NCBI GenBank assembly: GCA_049518775.1
Contig: JBEKRL010000013.1
Span: 1 to 31,539 of the forward strand
Length of the DNA: 31,539 bases
Direction: 5' to 3'
DNA from: Bog-877 sp049518775
GTDB taxonomy: Bacteria; Chloroflexota; Dormibacteria; Aeolococcales; Bog-877
The position numbers and the translations under genes were made by a program. Of this stretch, positions 7,530-15,047 are shown piece after piece. Positions within the stretch are counted from its first letter, which is position 1, and each line of letters begins with the position of its first letter. The notes beneath the pieces are model-generated. The model was not told the DNA's origin. It saw only the letters and a list, made by a program, of their open reading frames with translations, and did not search any database.

Positions 7530-8036
7530 GTGCCACGCCAGCGACCGGAGCCGCCCGAGGCCGGGGACGAGCGCTCCACTCTGGAGGGGTTCCTCGACTA
7601 CCAGCGGGCGACGCTGGCCTGGAAGTGCGAGGGGCTCAGCGAGCCCCAGTTGAAGGCGGCGGCCGTGCCTCCCTCCAACCTCACCCTGCTGGGGCTGGTG
7701 CGGCACATGGCGGAGGTCGAGCGGGGCTGGTTCCGCATCGCCCTGGCCGGGGAGGCGCTCCCCTTTCGCTGGGTGACCGACGAGCGCCCGGACGGCGAGT
7801 TCGAAGCGATCGAGGGTGCCGATGTCGCCCCAGCCTTCGCCGCCTGGAATGAGGAATGCCAGCGATCCCGAGGGATCCTGGCCCAAGTCGGCTCGCTCGC
7901 GGACACCTTCCGGTCCCGCGCCGGCACCGAGTTCTCAGTGCGCTGGCTGCTGACGCACATGATCGAGGAGTACGCGCGGCACAACGGTCACGCCGATCTT
8001 CTCCGCCAGCGCCTCGACGGCCAGACCGGCGAGTAG
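7530..8036 (+). CDS. DinB superfamily protein, DUF664 type
   Basis: Four-helix-bundle protein of the DinB/YfiT superfamily, DUF664 branch, common in actinobacteria. Relatives are metal-dependent thiol (mycothiol or bacillithiol) transferases, but the substrate here is unknown. In 168 aa the likely metal ligands are His59 (LVRHMAEVERGWF) and His151/His154 in HMIEEYARHNGHADLLR; the latter stretch is the most diagnostic. Typical start TLEGFLDYQRATLAWKCEGLSE. GTG 7530 is placed by the TATGCT box just upstream. The gene converges on topA, with 27 bp between the stops. Confidence 0.85.
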   Translation: MPRQRPEPPEAGDERSTLEGFLDYQRATLAWKCEGLSEPQLKAAAVPPSNLTLLGLVRHMAEVERGWFRIALAGEALPFRWVTDERPDGEFEAIEGADVAPAFAAWNEECQRSRGILAQVGSLADTFRSRAGTEFSVRWLLTHMIEEYARHNGHADLLRQRLDGQTGE

Positions 8037-8063
8037 GCAGGGAGCCGCCGAACCGGCCCGCGC

Positions 8064-10310
8064 CTAGACTGGGACCGGCGTCTTGGTGCTCCGCCGCCGC
8101 GGCTTGGGAGCCGGTCCTGGCGCCGGCTCGGCGCCGACCGCCTCCCGCGGCGGCCGGTACTTGCACCCGGGGTAGCCGGAGCAGGAGACGAAGGGCCCGA
8201 AGCGTCCCTGACGCTTGACCAAGGGCTTACCGCAATCGGGGCAGGCGTCCCCGGTCGGCTCGGCGGCCGCGGCAGGCGGCCGGCCGGCGCCGCCAGCACC
8301 GGCATCGGACCGGATGAAGCGGCAGCTGGGGTAGCCGGAGCAGCCGATGAAGGGCCCCCGGCGGCCGCTGCGACGCACCAGGGGCTTGCCACAGCTGGGG
8401 CAGGCCTCGCCGACCTCCTCGGCCGCGGCGCGCTCCTCCTTGCCCTGGATGTAGTCGCACTCGGGATAGCGGCTGCAGCCGACAAACTCCCCGAAACGAC
8501 CGTCCCGGAGCACCAGTTCGGCACCACAGCGCGGGCAGTCGCCCCCCGTCGGGGTGGCCTTGATCTTGACCCGGGGCATGCTCTCGTGGGCCTCCTCCAG
8601 CACCTTGGAGAAGGGCTCGTACCAGGCGCGGACCACCGGGACCCAGGGGCTCTCGCCGGTCTCGATGGAGTCCAGCTGCCGCTCCAGGGCCGCCGTGAAC
8701 CCGAGGTCCACCACCGAGGGGAACTGGGTGGTCAGCGCCTCGTTGACCGCCAGGCCCAGCGCAGTTGGATGGAGCCGGCGCTCCTGCTGGGTCACGTAGC
8801 GGCGGGTCTGGATCAGCTCGGTCATGGTGGCGTAGGTGCTGGGACGCCCGATCCCCCGCTCTTCCAGATCCTTGACCAGGCTGGCCTCCGTGTAGCGCGG
8901 CGGCGGCTGGCTGAAGCGCTGCTCCGGCAGCAGCTCCAGCAGCCTGAGGACCTGCTCCGGCTCCAGCGGGGGGAGCAGGTCGTCCTCGCGATTCTCGGCA
9001 CCGGCCACCCGAAGGAATCCGTCGAAGACCAGGTGGCTGCCGGTGGCCCGGAAGCGGTGCTCCCCCGCCATCACCTCAACCCTGGTGGAGTCGAACTCGG
9101 CGGCGCTCATCTGGCTGGCCATGAAGCGCCTCCAGACCAGCCGGTAGAGCTTGAGCTGGTCTGGGGTCAGGTGGCGCTGGACCTCCTCGGGCGTGCGATC
9201 CGCCGAGGTCGGGCGGACCGCCTCGTGAGCGTCCTGGCTGGCGACCGGGGCCTTGGGCGCGCGGCGCTGCCCACCTGCCCCACCCAGGTAGCGAGCCCCG
9301 AAGGCACGCTCCAGGTAGGCCCGGGCCTGAGCGGTCGCCGACTCACTGAGCCGGACCGAGTCGGTCCGCATGTAGGTGATCAGGCCAGCCGGTCCGCTCG
9401 ATCCCAGCTCCACACCTTCGTATAGCTGCTGGGCGATCCGCATCGTCTTGGTGGGACTGAAGTGCAGCTGCGACGAGGCGTCCTGCTGGAGGGTGCTGGT
9501 GATGTAGGGCTGAGGAGGTTGGCGCCGCACCCGCCGGCGGTCCACCGCCGCGACCCTGAACAGGGCCTGCTCGACCGCCGCCATGACCTGGCGGGCGCTG
9601 GCCTCGTCGGGCAGCCCGGGGCGATCCTCGTCATCCGGGGCACGCGCCCTGACCCGACGGGTCTTCGGCTCCAGGCCCACGCCCTGGTAGCGAGCCTTGA
9701 ACTGCTCCCCTGACCCGGTCTCGAGGGCCGCGTCCAGGCTCCAGCTCTCGGTGGCGCGGAAGGCCTCGATCTCCTGCTCGCGATCGCACACCAGCCGCAG
9801 CGCCACCGACTGCACCCGCCCCGCGGAGAGCCCCTTGCGGATCTTCCTCCAGAGCAGGGGGCTGAGCTTGTAACCCAGCAGCCGGTCGATCACCCGCCGC
9901 GCCTGCTGAGCGTCGACCAGTCGCTGGTCGATCGGTCGAGGCTGGCCCAGAGCGACCTCCACCGCCGGCTTGGTCACCTCCCGGAAGACGATCCGCTCGG
10001 GGTCGGAGAGCCCCAGCTGCTTGGCGATGTGCCAGGCGATCGCCTCGCCCTCCCGGTCCGGGTCGGCGGCCAGCAGGACCCGCTTGGACTTGCGGGCAGC
10101 GGCCTTGAGGTCCCGCAGCGGGCGCTCCTTGCCCTTGATCACGGCGTAGTCGGGCTCGAACCCCTTCTCCACGTCGATGCCCAGCTTGGACCGGGGCAGG
10201 TCCACCACGTGCCCCATCGAGGCCCGCACGTCGTAGTCGCTGCCCAGGAACTTGCTCAGGGTGCGAGCCTTGCTGGGCGACTCGACGATGATCAGGTTGG
10301 TCGCTGGCAT
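8064..10310 (-). CDS. topA: DNA topoisomerase I (type IA)
   Basis: Relaxes negative supercoils. The start MPATNLIIVESPSKA is ATG 10310, with GGAG about 10 nt upstream; the longer open frame is unsupported. The Toprim domain has Glu10 (VESPSKA) and D83-P-D85-R-E87 (AADPDREGEAIAWH). The active-site Tyr is about residue 313 in GLITYMRTDSVR. The C-terminus has three Topo_C4 zinc fingers, each C-x2-C ... C-x(4-5)-C: CPRCGAEL..GCSRYPEC, CPSCGKPL..GCSGYPSC and CPDCGKPL..SCSGYPGC. They are separated by Ala/Gly/Pro linkers and followed by a short basic tail. Length 748 aa is usual for a three-finger form. Confidence 0.97.
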   Translation of the reverse strand: MPATNLIIVESPSKARTLSKFLGSDYDVRASMGHVVDLPRSKLGIDVEKGFEPDYAVIKGKERPLRDLKAAARKSKRVLLAADPDREGEAIAWHIAKQLGLSDPERIVFREVTKPAVEVALGQPRPIDQRLVDAQQARRVIDRLLGYKLSPLLWRKIRKGLSAGRVQSVALRLVCDREQEIEAFRATESWSLDAALETGSGEQFKARYQGVGLEPKTRRVRARAPDDEDRPGLPDEASARQVMAAVEQALFRVAAVDRRRVRRQPPQPYITSTLQQDASSQLHFSPTKTMRIAQQLYEGVELGSSGPAGLITYMRTDSVRLSESATAQARAYLERAFGARYLGGAGGQRRAPKAPVASQDAHEAVRPTSADRTPEEVQRHLTPDQLKLYRLVWRRFMASQMSAAEFDSTRVEVMAGEHRFRATGSHLVFDGFLRVAGAENREDDLLPPLEPEQVLRLLELLPEQRFSQPPPRYTEASLVKDLEERGIGRPSTYATMTELIQTRRYVTQQERRLHPTALGLAVNEALTTQFPSVVDLGFTAALERQLDSIETGESPWVPVVRAWYEPFSKVLEEAHESMPRVKIKATPTGGDCPRCGAELVLRDGRFGEFVGCSRYPECDYIQGKEERAAAEEVGEACPSCGKPLVRRSGRRGPFIGCSGYPSCRFIRSDAGAGGAGRPPAAAAEPTGDACPDCGKPLVKRQGRFGPFVSCSGYPGCKYRPPREAVGAEPAPGPAPKPRRRSTKTPVPV

Positions 10311-10351
10311 GGGCGGGGGAGCTCCTCGAGCTGGGCGGATGGCGACTCGGG

Positions 10352-10357
10352 ATTCTA
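10352..10357 (-). promoter_or_regulatory. -10 box of the topA promoter
   Basis: TAGAAT on the minus strand, preceded by TG one base upstream (an extended -10). It gives a leader of about 35 nt with a GAGGAGC Shine-Dalgarno (10327-10321). It is the same hexamer as at hslV. A supercoiling-sensitive promoter is usual for topA but cannot be read from sequence. Confidence 0.5.
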
Positions 10358-10416
10358 ACAAGAGCCTTCCCAGCTCCCATACGGCCGGCCGCACCGGGAC
10401 CGGGCCCGGTGCCAAC

Positions 10417-10422
10417 TAAACT
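10417..10422 (+). promoter_or_regulatory. -10 box for the flavoprotein reductase gene
   Basis: TAAACT, followed after about 23 nt by a GGGAGGG ribosome binding site and the TTG start at 10462. No clear -35. It shares the 151-bp divergent region with the topA promoter. Confidence 0.4.
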
Positions 10423-10461
10423 GTTGCCGATCGCCCCCAGCCCACGGGAGGGACACCGACC

Positions 10462-11247
10462 TTGGCCAGTGACATTTCCGGCAGGTACGAGTCGGTCGAG
10501 ATCGTCGACCGGCATGACTTCGGACCCGACCTGTGGTCGATCCGGGTGCGCCATTCCTCGCCCTTCGAGTTCCGCCCCGGGCAGTACGCGACCCTGGGGG
10601 TGGAGGTGGACGGACGGCCCCTGGAGCGCCCCTACTCCATCGTGTCCTCCCCCGAGGAGGCCGAGCTGGAGTTCTTCATCGAGCTGATCCGGGAGGGGGC
10701 GCTGACGCCGCGCCTGTATCCCCTCAATGTGGGTGACCGGCTGCTGATGCGCAAGCGTCCCAAGGGGGTGTTCCTCAAGGGCGGCCTGGACCCGGACCGG
10801 GTCCACCTCTTCCTCGCCACCGTCACCGGGATCGCCCCCTTCGCGAGCATCCTGCGCCAGCTCCGGCGTCAGATGCGAAGGGGAGAGCTCACCCCACCCC
10901 GGATGATCCTGGTCCAGGGGGCGAGCTTCGCCCACGAGTTCGGTTACGCCCCGGAGATGGCCCAGCTGGTTTCGGACTTCCCCCACTTCGAGTACGTACC
11001 CACGGTCAGCCGGCCCTGGGACAACCCCAGCTGGGAGGGAGAGACCGGCCGGGCCGAGGATGTGCTGCGCAAGCACGCCGACCGTTTCGGGATCCGCCCG
11101 GGTCAGGGGCTGGTGTACCTCTGCGGCCACCCCGGGATGATCTCCACCGGGCGGGCGGTCATGCGCCGCGCCGGCCTGCCCGACCAGGACATCCTCGAGG
11201 AGCAGTACTGGCCGGAGGGGAAGGCCCCAGTGGGGGCCTCGGAATAG
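10462..11247 (+). CDS. Ferredoxin/flavodoxin-NADP(H) reductase-like FAD protein
   Basis: An FNR-superfamily oxidoreductase that moves electrons between NAD(P)H and a small carrier protein. In 261 aa the FAD domain has FRPGQYATLGVEVDG and R56-P-Y-S59 (FAD stacking motif). The nucleotide domain has VTGIAPFASILRQL (residues 121-134) and CGHPGM (221-226). EEQYW at 246-250 matches the C-terminal aromatic region of bacterial Fpr proteins, here followed by 11 extra residues. The start is a TTG at 10462 supported by GGGAGGG about 8 nt upstream. The carrier partner is not encoded nearby. Confidence 0.85.
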   Translation: MASDISGRYESVEIVDRHDFGPDLWSIRVRHSSPFEFRPGQYATLGVEVDGRPLERPYSIVSSPEEAELEFFIELIREGALTPRLYPLNVGDRLLMRKRPKGVFLKGGLDPDRVHLFLATVTGIAPFASILRQLRRQMRRGELTPPRMILVQGASFAHEFGYAPEMAQLVSDFPHFEYVPTVSRPWDNPSWEGETGRAEDVLRKHADRFGIRPGQGLVYLCGHPGMISTGRAVMRRAGLPDQDILEEQYWPEGKAPVGASE

Positions 11248-11259
11248 AGCCGTAGGCTC
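11247..11259 (+). other. Short hairpin between convergent genes
   Basis: gagcc-gta-ggctc begins at the last base of the reductase stop codon. There is no T-tract, so a Rho-independent terminator is not supported. The 63-bp convergent gap holds nothing else I can name. Confidence 0.3.
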
Positions 11260-11310
11260 CGCCGGGGGCAGGGGCGGCCCACCGCGGCAGCCGACGGGGC
11301 GGGGATGCGG

Positions 11311-12459
11311 CTAGTGCTTGGCCTTGGCGGCGAGCTCGGGCGAGATCTCGGCCACCAGGCCGCGCATCTGCTTGACCCAGCGGTTTGACGGATGCTTCCA
11401 GGCCAGCGGCTCGCCACCGCTGAGGGAGCGCACGCCGTCGATGCCTCCGTGGGAGAGCGCCAGGACCGGCTGCTCCAGGACCCGGCGGGCCCGTTCCGCG
11501 TCGACGGGGTGGTAGGGCAGCACCCCGTTTAGGATCACCGAGATCCGCTGCCGGGGGATCTTCAGCTGGTCGCAGATGCGCAGCCAGCCCCTCAGCCCCA
11601 CCACCCCGGGGTTATCGGGGGTGCCCACCAGGAGCATGTGGTCCGCGGACTCCAGGAGGTCGATGCCGCCGTTGTCGAGACGACCGCCCTGGTCCACCAT
11701 CACCAGATCGGCGGCGTTGGTGAGCCGGAAGATCAGCGCTCCCACCGCCGCCGGGGACACGGCGTCGGAAAGTTCCGGCCGCCCCGGCGCCGGCAGCACT
11801 GACACCCCACTGGGATGGCTGGTCAGCCGGTCCAGAAGTTCCTCCTCAGGAGGCAGGTCGGCAAGCTCCACCCAGGTGGGTGCCTGCGGCGGCAGGTTGA
11901 ACGCCATGAGGACGCTCCCGAAGCGAGGTACGTTGTCCACCAGCGCCACCCGCTGGGACTCCGCCACGATGACGGCCAGGTTCACCGCCAGGAGGGTCCT
12001 TCCGACTCCGCCTCTGGGGCCGCACACCACCCAGAGCTCCCCTGCCCCCTTTCGGGAACGCGGCGGAGTGGCGGGCACCTCCGCTGCCTCCATCCGGCCC
12101 CGCAGCGACTCCACGATGGCCTGGGTGGAGCTGCTCCGGGGCAGGGCCTCGGTTGCCCCCGCCGCGATCGCCTCGGCCACCGGCGCCGACGACGGATCCG
12201 CCACCACCAGGATCACCGGGATCGACGCGTGGGTGGCGTCGGCCCGGATCTGCTGGATCAGCGGCACCAGGGCCGGGTCGTCACCCGTGACCTCGATGAG
12301 GACAGCCCCGGCCGGGGTCTTCGCCAGACCACGGGCCGCGGCTCGCACGGACTCGAAGGCGACCATCTCCAGTCCGTGCTTGTCCAGGGCCTTGGCGATG
12401 GTCTCGGAGCGGGTTGCCCGCCACGACACCACCAGCACCCGCTTCAGCATGTCCGGCAC
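11311..12459 (-). CDS. CpaE/MinD-like protein: pseudo-receiver plus degenerate ParA-type ATPase
   Basis: A two-domain protein of 382 aa resembling CpaE/TadZ, the polar localisation factor of type IV/Tad pili. Residues 4-122 look like a response-regulator fold: the hydrophobic strand RVLVVS, IPVILVVADPSS, and AIAAGATEALPRS. The acidic pocket is absent, and the phospho-acceptor position appears to be Glu56. From about 140, GPRGGVGRTLLAVNLAV (P-loop 147-155) is a deviant Walker A with Arg149 and Arg154 in place of both lysines. VALVDNVPRFGSVLMAF and DLVMVDQGGRLDNGG replace the A' and B motifs. No Tad pilus genes are adjacent. GTG 12459 is chosen from the upstream TAAACT box. The partner and activity are unknown. 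Confidence 0.75.
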   Translation of the reverse strand: MPDMLKRVLVVSWRATRSETIAKALDKHGLEMVAFESVRAAARGLAKTPAGAVLIEVTGDDPALVPLIQQIRADATHASIPVILVVADPSSAPVAEAIAAGATEALPRSSSTQAIVESLRGRMEAAEVPATPPRSRKGAGELWVVCGPRGGVGRTLLAVNLAVIVAESQRVALVDNVPRFGSVLMAFNLPPQAPTWVELADLPPEEELLDRLTSHPSGVSVLPAPGRPELSDAVSPAAVGALIFRLTNAADLVMVDQGGRLDNGGIDLLESADHMLLVGTPDNPGVVGLRGWLRICDQLKIPRQRISVILNGVLPYHPVDAERARRVLEQPVLALSHGGIDGVRSLSGGEPLAWKHPSNRWVKQMRGLVAEISPELAAKAKH

Positions 12460-12467
12460 AAACGGCT

Positions 12468-12473
12468 AGTTTA
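12468..12473 (-). promoter_or_regulatory. -10 box of a leaderless-type promoter for the CpaE-like gene
   Basis: TAAACT on the minus strand ends 8 nt before GTG 12459, with no Shine-Dalgarno. It lies in the 46-bp gap after rplS, so the gene probably has its own transcript. Confidence 0.5.
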
Positions 12474-12505
12474 GGCGGTGGGAAAGGCGAATTGGGCGCG
12501 CCGCC

Positions 12506-12970
12506 TCAGCCCTTCTCACCCCGGATCCGGCCCAACCGGCGCTTCGGGGTGACCTCAGCCGCCACCGGCGCCGCGGCCACTGGCTCGGAGGCGACCGCCG
12601 GGGCACCCGCGCCGGCCTTGCCCGCCGGCTCCCGACGCTCCCGAATCTTGGCCCGCTTGCCGACCTTCTCGCGCAGGTAGTAGAGCTTGGCCCGACGCAC
12701 CCTGCCGCGCCGGACCACCTCGATCTGTGCCAGCCGGGGCGAGTGAACCGGGAAGGTCCGCTCCACCCCCACCCCATGGGCGGTGCGGCGGACGGTCACC
12801 GATCGCCGGACCCCACCCTTCTGGAGCCCGATGATCAGGCCCTCGAACACCTGGATCCGCTCCCTGGTGCCCTCGACCACCTTGACGTGGACCCTCACTG
12901 TGTCCCCCGGGCTCAGCTCCGGGACGTCCTGACGGAGCTGCTCCTCCTCGAGCAGGTCGACGATGTTCAT
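12506..12970 (-). CDS. rplS: Ribosomal protein L19 with C-terminal extension
   Basis: Large-subunit protein at the 30S-50S interface. The core reads MNIVDLLEEEQL, PELSPGDTVRVHVKVVEG, RIQVFEGLIIGLQKGG, VGVERTFPVHSPRLAQIEVVRRG and RVRRAKLYYLRE, an excellent match. L19 is usually about 115 aa; here 154 aa. The extra 35-40 residues are Ala/Val/Pro-rich and end in a basic patch (PKRRLGRIRGEKG). ATG 12970 overlaps the trmD stop as ATGA. It is the last gene of the ylxM-ffh-...-rplS operon. Confidence 0.96.
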   Translation of the reverse strand: MNIVDLLEEEQLRQDVPELSPGDTVRVHVKVVEGTRERIQVFEGLIIGLQKGGVRRSVTVRRTAHGVGVERTFPVHSPRLAQIEVVRRGRVRRAKLYYLREKVGKRAKIRERREPAGKAGAGAPAVASEPVAAAPVAAEVTPKRRLGRIRGEKG

Positions 12971-13743
12971 TGCGCACCTCCCAGGCGGGCTCCGGCCGCG
13001 GCCCGGCCCGGTCCCCTTGGTTCGTTCTCAGCCGTCTCGTCTTCTGTCAACGCCATCCCCGCCGCGACCAGGAGGTCGGGGCGAAGCCGGCGGGCTCGCT
13101 CCAGAGCCGCGGCCGCGCGCCAGCTGGCGATCTTGGCGTGATCCCCGCTGCGCAGGACCTCGGGGACCGCCATCCCCTCGAAGACCGCTGGGCGAGTGTA
13201 GTGAGGGTACTCCGGCAGGCCCTGGCTGAAGCTCTCGTCCAGAGCCGACTCCGGGTCTCCCAGGGTCCCCGGAAGCTGCCGCGCGACCGCTTCGATGAGG
13301 AGCATGGCCGGCAGCTCGCCGCCGCTGACCACGAAGTCACCCACGGAGATCTCCTCCAGCTCCAGCCCGGCCCTGACCCGTTCGTCCACGCCCTCGTAGC
13401 GGCCGCACACCAGCAGCAGCCGAGGCGCCCTGGCCAGCTCCGCCACCAGCTCGGCCCCCAGCGACTGGCCATGGGCGGAGAGCAAGATGCCCTTGGCGTG
13501 GGGAAGTCCAGGGAGCGCCCGCAGCGAGCGGACGGCAGCGAAGAGTGGCTCCGGCCGCAACACCATCCCCGGCCCGCCGCCGAAGGGAATGTCGTCCACC
13601 TGACGATGGGCGCCCAGCCCGAACTCCCGGAGGTCGCAGGTCTCGATCTGGATCCGGCCCTGGTCCAGAGCCCGCCCCACCACCCCGGCCGCCAGCGGGC
13701 CGGGGAAGAGCCCGGGAAACAGGGTGACCACGTCAAACCGCAT
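12967..13743 (-). CDS. trmD: tRNA (guanine-N1)-methyltransferase (m1G37)
   Basis: SPOUT-class methyltransferase that makes m1G37 and prevents +1 frameshifting. It starts MRFDVVTLFPGLF at ATG 13743; upstream frame is rimM shadow. The family segments DIPFGGGPGMVLRPEP, LLVCGRYEGVDERV, and the knot region SVGDFVVSGGELPAMLLIEAVARQLPG are all present, with the substrate loop ESALDESF after it. Length 258 aa, with a short Ala/Gly/Arg tail after the usual end. It overlaps rimM by 11 bp and rplS by 4 bp. Confidence 0.97.
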   Translation of the reverse strand: MRFDVVTLFPGLFPGPLAAGVVGRALDQGRIQIETCDLREFGLGAHRQVDDIPFGGGPGMVLRPEPLFAAVRSLRALPGLPHAKGILLSAHGQSLGAELVAELARAPRLLLVCGRYEGVDERVRAGLELEEISVGDFVVSGGELPAMLLIEAVARQLPGTLGDPESALDESFSQGLPEYPHYTRPAVFEGMAVPEVLRSGDHAKIASWRAAAALERARRLRPDLLVAAGMALTEDETAENEPRGPGRAAAGARLGGAQ

Positions 13744-14248
13744 CGACCCACTCCTCCAGGAACCGGTCGGCAAGCGTCATCCGGTGCTGCTCCAGGTCGA
13801 TCGCCAGGACCGCCTCCTTGACCGCCGGCACCCGCAGCTCGGCCGCCGGGGTTCGGACCACATAGACGTCATGGGCGGGGTAGACCTCGATGTCGACCAG
13901 CTCTCCCCGCACCCGGTCCTCCCCATCCCGCACCTCAAGGCCGAGGAGCTGGAAGTGGAACAGCTCTCCCTCCGGGAGCGGGCGCAGCTGGGACGCCGCC
14001 ACCTCCAGGTAGCTGCCGCAGAGAGCACCGGCGGCGTCCCGGTCGCTGACACCGGCAAGCAGGCAGATCAACTGCCTGCCGTCGCCCCGAACCGACTCGA
14101 TCAGGGTCTCGCCGGCACCCGACCGCACCGCCAGCCCGGGACGCAGCCGCTCGCGGTCGCCTCCCAGGAGCTCGACGGCTACCTCGCCGCCCAGACCATG
14201 GGGCCGCAGAACCAGGGCGACCCGAACCCACTGCGGTAGGTAGCTCAA
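13733..14248 (-). CDS. rimM: Ribosome maturation factor RimM
   Basis: Assists 30S head assembly by binding S19. 171 aa. The N-terminal RimM domain is VRVALVLRPHGLGGEVAVELL, with the usual G-x-x-G region, and the C-terminal PRC-barrel is QLLGLEVRDGEDRVRGELVDIEVYPAHDVYVV followed by LRVPAVKEAVLAIDLEQHRM. The start is a TTG at 14248-14246, overlapping the khpA TGA as TTGA. This rare start and the lack of a strong ribosome site suggest translational coupling. Confidence 0.94.
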   Translation of the reverse strand: MSYLPQWVRVALVLRPHGLGGEVAVELLGGDRERLRPGLAVRSGAGETLIESVRGDGRQLICLLAGVSDRDAAGALCGSYLEVAASQLRPLPEGELFHFQLLGLEVRDGEDRVRGELVDIEVYPAHDVYVVRTPAAELRVPAVKEAVLAIDLEQHRMTLADRFLEEWVDAV

Positions 14249-14484
14249 TCCCGGACCTCGACCTGAACCCGGTCCCGGGGGCGCAGGGAGGCGGCCCGGA
14301 CCACCATCCGGATCGCCTCGATATGGCGCCCGCCGCGCCCGATCAGCTTGCCCAGGTCGCCCGGCGCGGTCGTGATTCGCACCGTCACCCGGTGGCCATC
14401 CTGCTCAACCGTCACCTCCACCGCGTCGGGCTGGCTGACGATGCTCCGGACCATGTAGCGAACCAGCTCGCCGTAGTCGGGCAC
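14245..14484 (-). CDS. khpA: KH-domain RNA-binding protein KhpA
   Basis: A 79-residue single KH domain. The GxxG loop is IGRGGRHIEAIR, preceded by APGDLGKL. KhpA, with KhpB/Jag, binds RNA and affects cell division and elongation in Gram-positive bacteria. It sits between rpsP and rimM, its normal place (the former ylqC/YlqC gene). GTG 14484 lies 3 bp after the rpsP stop. Confidence 0.93.
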   Translation of the reverse strand: MPDYGELVRYMVRSIVSQPDAVEVTVEQDGHRVTVRITTAPGDLGKLIGRGGRHIEAIRMVVRAASLRPRDRVQVEVRD

Positions 14485-14487
14485 GGC

Positions 14488-14994
14488 TCACTCCTCGACG
14501 CGGGCGTCTGGGCCGGCGCCGTCGGCTTCCGCCCCCGGCGCCTCGGACAAGTCGTGGGGCGCGGGCGCACCGGCCGCGGGCGGTTCGGGGCTTTGCGGCT
14601 CTGCGTCTGCGGCAGGGGGTTCCGACTCGCTCGAGACCGTGGCCGCCTCGGCTGGCGCGGCCGCCGCCGGGGGAGGAGGAGCGCTCGCAGAAGGGGTCGC
14701 CGGACCCGGCTTGCGAGGCCCGGTCTTGGTGCGCTGGGGATGAGGGCTGGCCGGGAGGACGCCCTCCCTCTCCAGGAGCTCCCTGACCACGTCCGAGGGA
14801 CGGGCGCCGGTGGCCATCCAGTGACGGATGCGCTCATCGTCCACCCGCAGCAGCGCCGGCTCCTTGAGGGGATCGTAGTAACCCACCGCCTCGATGAAGC
14901 GGCCGTCACGAGGTGAGCGCGCGTCTGCCACCACCACTCGATAAAGGGGTCGCTTCTTCGCCCCCATCCGCTTCAGCCGAATCTTGACCGCCAT
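14488..14994 (-). CDS. rpsP: Ribosomal protein S16 with long Pro/Ala/Glu tail
   Basis: The core MAVKIRLKRMGAKKRPLYRVVVADARSPRDGRFIEAVGYYDP is unmistakable, with a normal continuation to about residue 82. S16 normally ends near residue 80-90. This one runs to 168 aa, with a disordered tail dominated by Ala, Pro, Glu and Ser and no aromatic residues. A purine-rich AGGGGAAGG lies just before ATG 14994. The 53-bp gap to ffh is the only non-overlapping junction of note in this operon. Confidence 0.96.
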   Translation of the reverse strand: MAVKIRLKRMGAKKRPLYRVVVADARSPRDGRFIEAVGYYDPLKEPALLRVDDERIRHWMATGARPSDVVRELLEREGVLPASPHPQRTKTGPRKPGPATPSASAPPPPAAAAPAEAATVSSESEPPAADAEPQSPEPPAAGAPAPHDLSEAPGAEADGAGPDARVEE

Positions 14995-15047
14995 AGGCCT
15001 TCCCCTTTGTTACTTGTCGAATTGCGTCTTGCGCCGCCGCCTCACCC

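Noticed and set aside
9631..11130. 499-codon minus-strand frame across topA and the reductase
   Set aside because: Out of frame with topA and antisense to the FNR-like gene; no recognisable domain.
11222..11239. Inverted repeat aggcccc-agtg-ggggcct near the end of the reductase gene
   Set aside because: Lies inside the coding sequence and has no T-tract; not a supported terminator.
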